Notes under the pieces: generated by a model
What the model saw: only the letters and a program-made list of their open reading frames with translations
Databases searched by the model: none
What the model was told of the DNA's origin: nothing
Part shown: one piece after another, positions 10,715 through 22,196 of the stretch
Position numbering within the stretch: position 1 is the first letter of the stretch
Layout: each line of letters opens with the position of its first letter
Made by a program: the position numbers and the translations under genes
From: Halichoerus grypus
Lineage: Eukaryota > Chordata > Mammalia > Carnivora > Phocidae
Length of the DNA: 64,000 bases
Assembly: GCF_964656455.1 (NCBI RefSeq)
Contig: NC_135719.1
Span: 134,415,284 to 134,479,283 of the forward strand
Reading direction: 5' to 3'

Positions 10715-10945
10715 ATGTAGAATTTAGAGTGAGACTAAGTTTGAATCCAAGTTCCATCCCTTATGTGTTTTTTTACTTTATCTATCTGGGCCTCAGTTTC
10801 CTAACCTGAGAAATGGGAATGGTAGTGGTAAAGTGGTACATTCTCATAAGATTATTGTGTATATTACATAGGGAAACCGACATTAGTGGTTAGAACAGTA
10901 CCTGGTACAGTATTAGCACCATGTAAATATTTGCTCTCATTACCT
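10715..10945 (+). mobile_element. MIR SINE
   Basis: 'agtttgaatccaagttcc', 'tctgggcctcagtttcct', 'gagaaatgggaatgg' and 'cagtacctggtacagtatta' are in MIR order. Confidence 0.9.
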
Positions 10946-11164
10946 TCTGTGTGTTCCACAAAGTTTTAGTCTACATGATAACTTATGAATTCAAAGGATT
11001 TCTCCATCACAATACCTTCCATTGCCCCAAGTTCATTGTAAATTCACTATTCAAGCATTCATTCTGCCATCATACAGTCCTCAAAATGGTGCCGCCTGAC
11101 TTACCAGGAACACATTCTTTTTTCCCTTAGCCTCCTGCTGCATGGGGTTAGTTCATGACAAATA

Positions 11165-11318
11165 AGCTGTAGGGAATTTTGGAGGATTATGGAAATGTCT
11201 TAAAAGTGGATTGTGGTGATGGTTTCACACTCTTTAAATTTATTAAAAATCAATGTATTCTGCTCTTACAATGTGTGAATTTCGTGGCATATAAATTATA
11301 CCTCAAGAAAGATGCAAA
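11165..11318 (+). mobile_element. Old L1 3' end (L1M-type)
   Basis: Ends in the classic L1M 3' terminus: 'gattgtggtgatggtttcac', 'tgtgaatttcgtggcatat' and 'aaattatacctcaagaaag'. 5' truncated. Confidence 0.75.
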
Positions 11319-12539
11319 ATGAAAAAAATAATGATTGTTTAAAAAAATTTTTCCCTTTGTCTTTTAGGGAAAAAGAGGCATAAAACTATAAAGAGCCAGT
11401 ATGGAAATGGAATGGAAGCAAGTAGTACATTGCTCTAATTCTTTCAGAGTTTTGTTCTTTTCTTTTTCTTCTTCTTCTTCTTCTTTTTTTTTTTTTTGAT
11501 GGCTCAATTATTTACTTTAGAAATAGTAACACATTCCTTGGCTACCAAACATCTAGGGCTTAAGAAATCAGGCAGCACTTCATATCAAGATATTTTCCAG
11601 ATTGAAGAACAGGGTGAGTAGGGAGGGAACTTGGGGGTTGTTTTGAGAAATCTGGAACTTGCCACCATTTCGCTGAGTAGAAGTGCCAAGAAAAAGCCGT
11701 AGGTGTGTCAAAAGAAGTTGAAGGTCTTTTGCATTTTAACAAGACAGACTAGGATCTTATGTAATCCTCTAACTGCTCTGAGTTTCAGTCAATGAAAAGA
11801 ACCTTAATAAAGGAAACTGTTATTACTAGAAGCAAGGTTGATTTTAGCAAAACCTTAACCTCTTTGAATAGCAGAATTAACTTTAATCCAAATGGAGATG
11901 ATCCATATGAAAAAAAAAATATATAGAAGAAGAAAAGGAGGAGGAGGAGGAAATTCAAGTTGCATCACTTAGCAAATGACTAATCAGAGCAGTAACAAGC
12001 CTCCAGTTTTAATTGTGCCAAGAATTTTACTTCAAACCCCAGTCTCAAGGAAATAATTCAGCAAATCTCTTTGTATTTGATATTTCTATTGGCATTTTGG
12101 CCAATTCTTGATTCATTCAAAAGATGGCTAATTCTGTCTGCTGAAACTTGCACTAGTGGGGTGGGTAGCTGCTTGTTACCGTAAGTGATAGATGCCGACA
12201 GCAAGTCTGAGATTTGAATTATGACAATAACAGCAGTGTATCTGACTCTGCAGATGCAGTAACTACAGAAAACCTTTGCAGTTTTCATTTTGTTTTTAAA
12301 AATATCAAAAAAAAAAGAGAGATTTAAGGTGTGTTTTAAGAAACCAATGATTTCATTCATGTTTTTACTCTCATCTTTGAGACTTTATTTTATTGAATAA
12401 TAAAATATCGTTCCATTTAGCCCCCTGTAAATTACCACATTAGTGGCATCTACTCAAGAAATATGCTACATGACTTTCTCCAGGGTTAGACATTTATATT
12501 TCAAGAATTGAAAGTTGATCCTAAGTACCTGGGGTCCCA
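11319..12539. other. Unclassified sequence with simple tracts
   Basis: Contains a pyrimidine run (about 11458-11499, CTT repeats then T-run) and a GA-rich run (about 11927-11953). The T-run followed by 11500-11745 resembles the 3' end of a minus-strand processed transcript, but no parent gene or TSD is recognised. Confidence 0.4.
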
Positions 12540-13924
12540 GAGGTCTCAGGGGGAAGACAGGGTCAACCCAGTGGTCTGGTCAGGACAGGAGGGGGCACAG
12601 ATAACTTTCCACTGAGAATGTGCCAGGCTGTTCAGGTGGCTGCTTTCACTTTATTCAGAGCACTGATAAAAACAGATCTTTTCTTCGCTAGAAGCAGATA
12701 GGCCTCTTCAGAACTGTAGACATGAAGGTACCAAGATACTGGATTTACTCTGAGTTAATGTTTACCTGAATTATTGATTGCCACATGGGTTACAAAACAG
12801 CTGGTGACTCAGTTTGTGATGCTTTTTCTTTGAATTACAAAGCCTGAGCTATAAATCCAAACCTGAGAGGATTTCTTTCATCTTTTCTACTTGTGAAATG
12901 TACCTCTTCAACAGAACCGACCCTGGGTCATTTTAAATCCATCACTAATAAATCAGTGGCACTTTCTCTTTCTTCAATGCAAGCGAAAAGTACCATTTTA
13001 GGAATTAATTTTGTCTCTGGCTTACCTTTGTCTAAGCTGTTTAGCTGTGACTTACCTTATTTATTTCACAAAATGATAGGGTATTAATTGGATTTTAAGA
13101 TGCCTTGAGGTATTGGAGGTTAAACCATACATTGGGTTAAAATATTTCAAAAACCCAGGCAGATGTTAACAACCAAACTGAACACCCCTGTATGGCAAAA
13201 TGAAGTGTTTAGGAGACTGTAACTTTATTTCATTGATTGCCTTGTAACTTTTCTCAATATAAAATAGTTTAAAGATGATATACCATAAAAGGCATATTCA
13301 ATAATACAATTCTCATTAAAGAGATTAAAGCCATAAATTAAAAAGAGATGCAAATAATTCAACCACTAGGGAAGACCGAAGTAATACTATCATCCACTTG
13401 ACTTTTGAATTGGAGCCTCCTGGCAGCTGGGGAAACAAAGGAAATATAATAAATTATATACATTTTTATCTCATAGAAGTTAATATAGCATTTATTTAAA
13501 AGAAATATTTTCTGTCTTATTCTGAAACAGAAGCTCAACCTGAGTATGTATCTTAAGCATAATGTATAAGAAAAAAAGTAATGTATATTCAAACTATACA
13601 TGTGTATTGATAATGCCAATACCATTATGTTGAAGCACAAAAAAGGGAATTAGGGCCTATGCCAATAAAGTCCATTGTATAATTTTCTATTTATTTAATT
13701 TCATGCAAGGATATAATGAGAATATTTAGAAGACTAAGTAAATAGAATGATCCCAAGATTATCTATAATAAATATAATTTCTAATGTAAGAATGTTTTAT
13801 AACATACAATGCAAAGATAGTTATTTCAATTGCTACTTGAGGTAGTATCCATAAATTTTAAGGACCAGGTGAGCAGAGAGAGCTAAACATTTGTTTTGAA
13901 ATTTGAGAACCAAGACCAATATTC
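12540..13924. other. Unclassified sequence
   Basis: Non-repetitive at 12540-13090; AT-rich and uninformative at 13090-13924. No gene supported. Confidence 0.45.
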
Positions 13925-14458
13925 TCTGTAAATTGGTACAGCCACTATGGAAAACAATATGAAGTTTCCACAAAATGCAAAAATGGAACTACCCTATGAC
14001 CCAGCATTCTCACTTCTGGGTATATGTCTGAAGGAAATGAAATCACTATCCTGAAGAGATATTTGCACCCCTATGTTCATTGTAGCATTATTCACAATGG
14101 CCAAGACATGGAAACAACCTGTGTCCCCTGACAGCTGAATGGATTTAAAAAAAATGTGATATATATAATGGGTAAAGTTGGTCAAAGGGTAAAAACTTTT
14201 AGTTATAAGACAAATATGTCCTGGGGATGCAATGTACAGTACAGTGACCATAGTTAACAATACTGTATTTATACTTGAAAGTTGCTAAGACAGTAAGAAG
14301 TTCTCACCACACACACAAAAATTTTAACTATGAGGTGATGGATGTGCTAACTAACCTTATTGTGGTAATCATTTTGCAATATATACATTTATAAAATCAT
14401 CATGTTGTACACCTTAAACTTACACAATGTTAATGTCAATTATATCTCCATAAAGAAC
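13925..14458 (+). mobile_element. L1 fragment: end of ORF2 plus 3' UTR (L1MA/MB-type)
   Basis: The first 200 bp correspond to the last part of L1 ORF2 ('tacagccactatggaaaaca', 'cctatgacccagcattctc', 'ttattcacaatggcca'). The rest is the 3' UTR ('tcctggggatgcaatgtaca', 'tagttaacaatactgta', 'acttgaaagttgctaaga', 'ttgtacaccttaaacttaca', 'tcaattatatctc'). Frameshifts and stops show it is dead. Confidence 0.92.
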
Positions 14459-14574
14459 GAATATTCCTATTTGCATAAAGGCTTCCCTGTAACCACTTGG
14501 AGGGGAAACCCCTAAAGATTATAATAGGCAAAATATAGCCCTTTCTACATTTGTATCACTTGTAATAAAATGTT

Positions 14575-14715
14575 TAATGTCCATTTTCTTTTATAAACTA
14601 TAATATCCCTGAAGGCAGAGAGCTTGTCTGTTTTTTCTACTTTGAATTTCTGGTACCTAACAAAGGATATAGCCCGTGCTAGACATCTAACAGGCATTTT
14701 GTTGAATTGAGTTTA
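14575..14715 (+). mobile_element. L2 LINE 3' terminus
   Basis: 'ccctgaaggcagagagcttg', 'tctgttttttctac', 'ttctggtacctaacaaagg' and 'cattttgttgaattga' match the L2 end in order. Confidence 0.75.
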
Positions 14716-15324
14716 ACTATATTTAAAGCAACTTTTAGTTTCTTTAACCATCTGCAATATCACAGAATGGAAAAAAAAAAAAAAAACATCTTGGACAGAA
14801 TTTTTAAAAAGAAAAGCTCAATTCCTTCACAGTTCTAAATGGGATAACTTCCTGATATACTCACTAATGCAGCTAAGATGCAAAATCTACCCTCAAATAA
14901 TGGATTAAGTTAATTTTCTGAATAGAATTCTGAAATGTTTTCTCTTTTTAAAATGCAGTATCTCCAGATCATAATAATTTTAACTATGATTTGACTGGTA
15001 TTAAACTGTTATCACAGACAATACTCAAATGTTCATGAAGCCATCCATGGTCCTTAATAGCCCACCAACTTTTGAGCTTTTAATCTAGATACTCAATCTC
15101 CTCTTCTTATTTACTACAGCTCAAGAAAGTATCATTTATGAAAGAAAAGTACCATGTTATTGTGTTCAGTGTTAAAAAGCATAAAAATATGTGTAGGCCT
15201 TAAACATATCCACAACCATAAATAACTGCCAAACTACCCTGAATTACCACTAACTAGATTAATGTGTGATGTAATTACAGAAATTACAAAGGAACAAAGC
15301 ATCTCCTCTCGTAGCATCTTCCGT
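14716..15324. other. No recognised feature
   Basis: AT-rich; an A-run of about 17 lies near 14770. Confidence 0.5.
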
Positions 15325-15440
15325 GTGGTGCTTTATCTCATTTGATCAGAGCAACAAACCCATAAGGTAAGGTCTCAGTAGCTGTAATTTGCAGACAAGA
15401 AATCAGAGGCTCCATGTTCAAGAGTTTGACTAACCACAGG
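15325..15440 (-). mobile_element. MIR SINE fragment
   Basis: Antisense MIR segment: 'gtgctttatctcatttgatc', 'cccataaggtaagg', 'ttgcagacaagaaatcagag'. Confidence 0.65.
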
Positions 15441-15593
15441 GGACCAAAAACTCTATTAGTATCATCTATGTGTCTGAGAGATAATACACTGCTGTCCCAT
15501 TTCCCAGTTCTCTGCTTCTCCCAGATCTTTACTGTTTCTAAGACTTAAAGCAGTATCTAACCAGACAATGCAGAGGAACTCTTGGATAAATGT

Positions 15594-15606
15594 GGCTGTG
15601 TGCATT
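15594..15606. repeat. Left target-site duplication of the POLR2L retrocopy
   Basis: Matches 15911-15923 at 11 of 13 positions. Where the right copy starts is also where homology to POLR2L stops. Confidence 0.7.
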
Positions 15607-15910
15607 TTTTTTTTTTTTTTTTTTTTTTAGGACCTCCTTATGGTTCTGCAAAGGCTTTTACTGGATTGTTCCTTTCAGGGCAGAAGACACATAACCATAG
15701 GCGGTGGATGGGCATGCTCCATGCTATCCACACCTCATCGGGATGAACTCTGGGCAAGACACTGACTGACCCTGCTGAGCACAGTGGGTGGGCAGGCTCC
15801 AGCTCAGTCATTTCTCCAGAGGCGCATAGTTGAGCAGCTTCTGGATCAGGTCCATGTGCGCCAGCAACATGCGGCTTCAGCAGCAGTACTTCAGGCCAAG
15901 CTCATCCAGT
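15607..15910 (-). pseudogene. POLR2L: Processed pseudogene of POLR2L (RNA polymerase subunit RPB10/RPABC5), 5' truncated
   Basis: Read on the minus strand, the segment encodes the C-terminal half of the small zinc-binding subunit shared by RNA polymerases I, II and III. The end reads LLAHMDLIQKLLNYAPLEK followed by TGA (15808-15810), and the parent ends almost identically. Upstream are 'LDELGLK' and the second zinc-binding cysteine pair 'YCC'. A TGA immediately follows the CC pair with a one-codon shift around it, so the frame is broken. A 3' UTR and a poly(A) tract (T-run at about 15607-15628) follow. A probable TSD ('ggctgtgtgcatt' 15594-15606, 'gactgcgtgcatt' 15911-15923, 11 of 13 matches) brackets the unit. 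No introns, and the N-terminal half is absent: L1-driven retrocopy, not functional. Confidence 0.93.
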
Positions 15911-15939
15911 GACTGCGTGCATTCTTGAAAAGGCAGTTT

Positions 15940-16231
15940 GACTGTAGAGGTTAAGGGTGAGACCCCTACAGTCAGACCGTGGCTTCCACGTACAAGTGTG
16001 TAGTTTGTGCACCGCACAAGAGTTCCAAACCCAGGTCAGACAACCTACCTCCTTAGCTTCCCAGGTGTTTTAATTTAAATCTGATATTTTAACCTTCCTA
16101 AATCTCCTTTTCCCCACTGTTAATGTTGGTATAGAAATAATACTTCGTTCACAATCTTGTCGGGAAGACTAGGTAAGGAATGCCAGGTACTTTTCACAGT
16201 GCAGTCTACAGTAAACACTCAATAAAATTAG
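15940..16231 (+). mobile_element. Diverged MIR SINE
   Basis: MIR-like order: 'cagtcagaccgtgg', 'caacctacctccttagct', 'taaatctccttttcccca', 'aggtaaggaatgccaggtac', 'tacagtaaacactcaataaa'. Confidence 0.65.
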
Positions 16232-16245
16232 TTCTTAGCGTTATT

Positions 16246-16430
16246 TTAAGATTTTATTTATTTATTTGAGAGAGAGCGAGAGCATGAGCATGAGCATGGA
16301 GAGGGGCAGAGGGCGAAACAGACTCCCCACTGAGCAAGGAGCCTGATGCAGGACTCGATCCAGGACTCTGGGATCATGACCTGAGCCGAAGGCAGATGCT
16401 TAACAGACTAAGCCACCCAGGCATCCTTAT
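16246..16430 (-). mobile_element. CanSINE (SINEC)
   Basis: Minus-strand copy with 'aagattttatttatttattt', a GA-rich stretch and 'gatcatgacctgagccgaag'. TSD 'ttcttagcgttatt' (16232-16245) versus 'ttcttagcattatt' (16431-16444), one mismatch. An internal 'gagcat' triplication sits near 16280. Confidence 0.95.
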
Positions 16431-16444
16431 TTCTTAGCATTATT

Positions 16445-17161
16445 AAAAAATATTATTATTCTTTCTTCATCATTAGCAAATAAATAATTATGTGAACTTT
16501 TGATCATTTACTGAGGATAAGCTGTTGGAAGTGGAATAATCGGGCCAAAGTTAATGAACCTTTTGAAGACTCTTGACTTGCATTTGCCTTTGGGGATGGC
16601 CACACAATGTGCCCTCTTACCAACAGTGAATGAGGCAGCCTATCTCAGTATATCTCAACCATCATTGTGATCTCAGATTTCCTCTCTGCCAGCCTCCCAT
16701 TATAATCCAAATTCTACCTTAGAGTTACTAAAGCTTCTATTTTCTGAAGACAAATATTTTATTTGAAGGAATAGGTTGGCAGTCTTCATGTACTCCCTAG
16801 TGCATGAAGATAACAAGAGTAGTTATCAAGTCAGTAACACACAGCTAAATATGTGTGTGAATAAAACATCACCCCATTATTTGTGGTGGCACAGAGAACT
16901 ATGGAAATTTCCAGGCAAAAGAAAGGGCACAGACAAGGAAAGGATTAATTAAAGACTTTGGCAAGTAGGAAAAGCCTGGAGATTTAGGTACAACACAGCA
17001 AGGGGCATGACAGCTAGTCTGCCTCCTTTAGGTGCCGTGTGAGGGTCTATTGGACCCTTAAAACTGGAAAAGAATAGAATTATAAACCTACACAGAATCT
17101 TTGCAGTCTGTGGACACTGAGACCCACAGAAGATGAAGAAGACCCTCCGCACAGTGCTGCC
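16445..17161. other. No recognised feature
   Basis: Unclassified, AT-rich. Confidence 0.5.
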
Positions 17162-17179
17162 TCCTTCTGTTTACATTTA

Positions 17180-17370
17180 TTTATTTATTTGTTTACAGAT
17201 TTTATTTATTTGAGAGAGAGAGCACACAAGCAGGGGGAGGGGCAGAGGGAGAGAGAGAAGCAGACTCCCCACTGAGCAGGGAGCCCAATGCGGGGCTCAA
17301 TCCTAGGACCTTGGGATCATGACCTGAGCCAAAGGCAGATGCTTAACCAACTGAGTCACCCAGGCGCCCC
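17180..17370 (-). mobile_element. CanSINE (SINEC)
   Basis: Minus-strand copy ending 'gagtcacccaggcgcccc'. TSD 'tccttctgtttacattta' (17162-17179) versus 'tccttatgtttacattta' (17371-17388), one mismatch. Confidence 0.96.
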
Positions 17371-17388
17371 TCCTTATGTTTACATTTA

Positions 17389-18865
17389 ACTGTATTTGTT
17401 GGTTATCCATTCTGAAAGTTTTGACCCAAACAACTCTGTAGTTGAAGTCAACTATCTGTACAAAAGCACACACTGAAACTAACTCCAGGGATCCACAGTA
17501 AGGTGTTGGTGTTTTTCTTGGAGGAAAAAAAAATCTAAGGGAGCCAGTGGTAGCCTGATAGAGAGAGGTTATTTTCATGGTGACTTGATGAAATATTTTC
17601 TACCTTTGCAAGCAGAGCACCTGCTGGATCAGGTGGGCTATGAAAGGATAGCAGCACAGAAGAAAGGCATTCATGTATTTTGGAAGCCTATGCTTGAATC
17701 TGTTCAAAGTTATTATCTTTTCTCCTCAATTCCCTCTGTTGAAGAAAGATTCCTGGTGCCCTTTTCCCCTACTGTAAAAGTAAAACTTTCATTTTAACCT
17801 TTGAGGAAGCAAACTCAAGTGCAAATGTTCCTTCAGGTCACAAGTCTAAGCCTACTCTATTTAAACAGCTGTATATCAAATGATAGAAGAACCAAGACTC
17901 TTGCCTTGTTAACACTGAGCCTTCTTAAGAGCAGGCCCCAAATGTCATAACATTTCATACTTAATCTCTATACCAGTTTAAAAAAAAGTTGGGAAGTTAC
18001 CTGTCTTCCAGTGTTTTAAAATGTTTCTCTGTTGTTCTGTGTTGTGTTAAACAACCATAATCATTCAGATAAGAACTACCTGAGATCCCCACACTTTTCC
18101 TACTATGAATATTTTATTCTAGAATATTCTATTGCTAGTAATACCTTCTCCTAACACACACCTACATGGAAATATTTCAAGGATTAAAATTCTAAAGAGC
18201 CTTTCCCTGAGTCAGGTTTTCAAATTTTATACTTTCATGGAGAATGGGCTCTAAAATTAAACCTGCTTCTCTGTTTGGATTCTGAGATATTAAGTACATT
18301 TTTTAGCCCATCTGCTTCTGAGAATGGCATCCCAGGAGCCCCAAAGCATTAAGTTTATGCCTTGAGGCATGAGCATAAGGGGAGAGAAGATGTCAGACCC
18401 AGAGAAACTATATGTCACATAGTTGAGTGTGTTGATAGTCCATAAACATTAGTTTATGTTAAACTCAGCACTGCTGAGTTTTTAAAATCTTCTCTGGCTA
18501 GTTGCAAATCTGAAAAGTCAAGAGACAGTGACTAGAACATGGAAGGCAAAAGAGTCAAAGAAAAAAAGACTTCCAAAAGCTTTGCAAATCCAACCACAAA
18601 GGTCTCTATAGTTGTAGAGGAAAGCAAATCCAGAAAGGTAGAAGAATTGGAAATGTTCAATAAGCTTTTAACACTTTCTACATCAAAGAAATGATTAAAT
18701 ATGAAATCATTCTGGCCAGGATCTGCCGTGGATGGCATAAATGCAAGCTCTCAACTGGGAAATTGAGACCAATAGTTAGAAGTTCTACACTGAGGATCAA
18801 TATTTCGAAGTTTTGGTTTCTCCTTGTGGAAATGTCTATGAGGCCTAAAACTTTGAAAGTCTTTT
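17389..18865. other. No recognised feature
   Basis: About 1.5 kb of AT-rich sequence without named repeats. Short frames at 17585-17797 and 18532-18738 carry no recognisable signature. Confidence 0.5.
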
Positions 18866-19002
18866 TTTGATTTACTTCCTCTCTTCTCCCTCCCCATTCC
18901 TCCTTCCCTTCCTTCACCTTCTCCTTCTTCTCCTTGTTTTCCTCCCTCTCCCTTTGCCCCTTTATCTTCTTCTCCTTCTACTTCTCCTTCTTCTTCTTTT
19001 AC
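18866..19002. repeat. Pyrimidine-rich (CTT/CCT) low-complexity tract
   Basis: Roughly 135 bp of mostly C and T on the plus strand, including 'ccttctccttcttctcc' and 'cttctccttcttcttc'. Confidence 0.85.
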
Positions 19003-19850
19003 TAAGAAATGGAATGTGCTATTGAAAACAAAACTTTACTGCTTGGAAACCCCCATTTTGGCTTCCAGTAAGGTTAGCAACAGGAAGCAAATAATGGGGA
19101 ACTTGTTCATGACTCTTTTCCCCATACTTCACCTATGGAAATTTGCCAAACACTAAACATGTGGCTACTGACTAGAGAGTGAAAAACACACCAAAAATGT
19201 ATCTATGAGTCTACACCCATGGAAAAGTAAGCATTTCAATAAAAAAAGACATTTGGGTTTTATATGAAATATGGACACCCACATGCACCTACGCAATTCC
19301 TGACTGTCATATGGAATAAAACTTTTTTCTTTTCTTTTAAGTAGATTTTGCTACTTTGTTGAAATAAATTTATCTTTAAAATATTTCTTGCTGACTTGTT
19401 TTCTGATCACCATGACCATTTGAATCTATTGAAGTATATAGAAGATTTTATTTGTCTTTTTCTTCTTTCCCCCCCCCCCATCTCTTAGCAATACGTCTGT
19501 CTTAAGGTCCAAGGATGGAATATAGTAATTTTTAAAGAGGTTGCTTGGCTGTGCTATTTAGAAATCACTGTGCTCTCATGTTTTACTCTATAACTTTTCC
19601 AGTGTGAAATGGCCACAGCAAGTCCTTCCCCTAATTTCCTGGTAAGAAGTTATGGTATTTGCCTATAAAACCTTTTGGGCTTCACTGTCCCCCCTAAGTG
19701 AATCTTTTACATACCAACCCAGCTGGCAGTGGTCCTGTTTTTCTGAGGCCTAAAAGCCTCTCTTGACACTTATCATGTTCTAGTTATATAATTTATGTTC
19801 ACATTTTATTTTCTTAAACATATTGTTAGTTTTCAAAGCCAATAGGTAAT
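19003..19850. other. No recognised feature; C11 run
   Basis: Unclassified. A homopolymer of 11 C lies at 19469-19479, prone to slippage and sequencing error. Confidence 0.5.
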
Positions 19851-19855
19851 TATTT

Positions 19856-20038
19856 TTTTAAGGTTTATTTATTTATTTCAGAGAGAGAGAGAGCTGGGAG
19901 TGGGGCAGAGGGGGGAGAGAGAGAGAATCTCAAGCAGACTCTGCGCTGAGTGCATGGCTGGGTCCCATGACCCTGAGATCATGGCCTGAGCCAAAACCAA
20001 GAGTCGGCCGCTTAATGGACTGAGCTTCCCAGGCACCC
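19856..20038 (-). mobile_element. CanSINE (SINEC), older copy
   Basis: Minus-strand copy with 'aaggtttatttatttattt', GA-repeats and 'ggactgagcttcccaggcac'. Head and body are more diverged than in the young copies. Flanks 'aataggtaattattt' and 'aatgggtatttatat' may be a decayed TSD. Confidence 0.92.
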
Positions 20039-20040
20039 CA

Positions 20041-20090
20041 ATGGGTATTTATATTTATTTATATTTGTTTATATTTATGTATTTTTTTAT
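20041..20090. repeat. AT-rich (TTTATAT)n low-complexity tract
   Basis: Repeats of 'tttatatttatttatattt' type directly beside the SINE. Confidence 0.75.
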
Positions 20091-20550
20091 CCAGTATCCA
20101 GTAGATTTTTAATTTTCAAGTACTTAAAATCACAAATGAATAGGCCAAGGCAATAAATTCTCAAAAGCATTTTCTCAGCATCCATTAACTTTAATTTTAG
20201 CATTAGTATACTTTTTATTAGTTGGCTCAGTGATTGTTTTAAAATTGGGTCAAAATGTAGTATTAGCAATCATTTAAAGTGCTCTAATATAATAACAAAA
20301 TATTCTAATGTAATTATAAGTGATTACATAGTTCCTTCAAAAAAATGTGTTGGAGAAGAAAAATAATTCTTACTTGCCTACAGGAACAAAGCCAGGATTT
20401 ACAGGACTCTGGTGTGTTTCCCTTGTGTAAAAGCCATGCTATGGAAAAATTGGATTTGCCTGCATGAGGCAGCAAAGAATACTATACTTTTTGCTTATGG
20501 ATAGTGTCTTTTTTGTCAGGATATTCTCATGACATGTCACTTAAATCAGG

Positions 20551-20572
20551 AACAACAACAACAACAACAAAA
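20551..20572. repeat. (CAA)n microsatellite
   Basis: Seven consecutive AAC/CAA units. Confidence 0.9.
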
Positions 20573-20904
20573 ACCCAAGGAGATGAAAAAGCTTGTATCT
20601 AAGCGTGCTTGATTAAGTGAGTTGCCATTGCTTTTTGGTAAATCCATTAAAAAAATGATGACTGTGGCCTTGTCTTTGTCTAAGGCCAGAAAATCATGTG
20701 ATTCTCATGTTGATAATAGAGGGTCAGGACTCACAAAGGACAGCTCAAGCCTGAACTAAGGATCTAAATATCGGGTTCTAAGAGCCTGGAGTCAACAGCA
20801 AGTTGGAAATATCAGGCCTAGAAAGAACAGGGATCGAGATAAGAGAGGTGAACTTTGAGACAAACTCTGTTCAGATAGTACTTACACTAGCTAGACTATA
20901 TTTT

Positions 20905-21045
20905 TCAAACTTTTATGTGCATAGATAAGCATCATTTGGGGATCTTCTTAAAGTGCAGAGACAATAGGCCTAGGGCAGGGTCCCAAAATCTGCATTTCTA
21001 GTGAGCTTCTGGTCTGCAGGTCCAGAGATCACAGTATTCTACACA
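20905..21045. mobile_element. MER5A-type hAT DNA transposon relic
   Basis: 'ttttcaaacttttatgtgca', 'agcatcatttggggatct', 'tctgcatttctagtgagctt' and 'tctgcaggtccagagatcac' follow the MER5A order (a non-autonomous hAT-Charlie element). Terminal inverted repeats are decayed; strand not assigned. Confidence 0.75.
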
Positions 21046-22150
21046 AGCATCTAGTGTGGATGCTTTGAACCTGTGGTGGATGGTGTCTGAAAGTCCCAGA
21101 ATATGGGTTATACCCCCAACTCCAGTTTGGTATTTGATCCCCAGGAAATCCAAGGAAAAATATGTTAGCAGATTATCCCCATTACCAAGAAAATATCACA
21201 AAACATTGACTAACAAGGAAAGCAAATGGTTATTATCAACCTGATTAGCAATGGAGAAATCATTAGTAAAAGCAACACAAGCATTGTGAAGTCATAGGAA
21301 AAGGTTAAGGGTTTTTTGATAAACAGTGATACCTTGAACTGGATTTAGGTCTTAGTAAAGTTTCAATAATGAGCAACATTTGCCCAGATGTCTTGATCAT
21401 TCCCTTTTTCCATACCATAAAGTGCAGAGGATCATAGGACTATAATATGTGGTGATAAACTTGTTTGATTACACATCCCAGGTGCTGCTGGGTCCAATTA
21501 TCTTGGTGCTAAAATATCTTCTAATTGGGTGTGAAACACACATCAGAGTTAATTACACTGTACACTACTATTCAGGCTTGAAATAATTAAGACTGTTTTC
21601 ATTTCTCAACTGGCCTAGGGAAAAAAAAAAGTACATTCATTTTAAGTTTCAATCCTTGGAGATTTCACAGAATCTCATGAGATCAGCTAGATATGAATTT
21701 ATGCAAATTTCTAACCCTAGAATCTTATTGAGACCATAAGCCTCTTATCATAACCTAGATACTTTGATCTACAGAGGTTTATCTATCTGTGTCTTGTGAG
21801 TGGCATGTGCCCTTGAAAACTGAGAAATCAAAACATTATGGGATGGGAAGGTCGATTATATTAAAAAATTATATTAGTCACTTAAGTACTAATTTGGGGA
21901 GTTCATCTTCACAACTTGGTAATCTTGGAATTCCAAGGCCAACTCTCTACAGAATATTGATTACATAATACATGAACAATATTGAGAGAATTGGAAGATT
22001 AAAACTAAAATGATCCCCACATCTACAAATCATGGAAATACATTAGAGTTGGAATTATCTACCACAAGAAGATCTAGCATTTTATCTTCAGGGCAAAAAT
22101 GAAAGACATACTCTTGACTAAACTCCTCTGTGTCATTTAACCTAAAATAT
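21046..22150. other. No recognised feature
   Basis: Unclassified AT-rich sequence. Confidence 0.5.
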
Positions 22151-22196
22151 TATATCTATATCATCTATCTATCATCTATCTATCTCTATTTATATC
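22151..22196. repeat. (TATC)n microsatellite, interrupted
   Basis: Tetranucleotide 'atctatct' units with 'atcatct' interruptions. Confidence 0.9.

Noticed and set aside
11485..11745. Possible minus-strand processed pseudogene beside a T-run
   Set aside because: No parent gene recognised, no TSD, and the T-run continues a CTT simple repeat.
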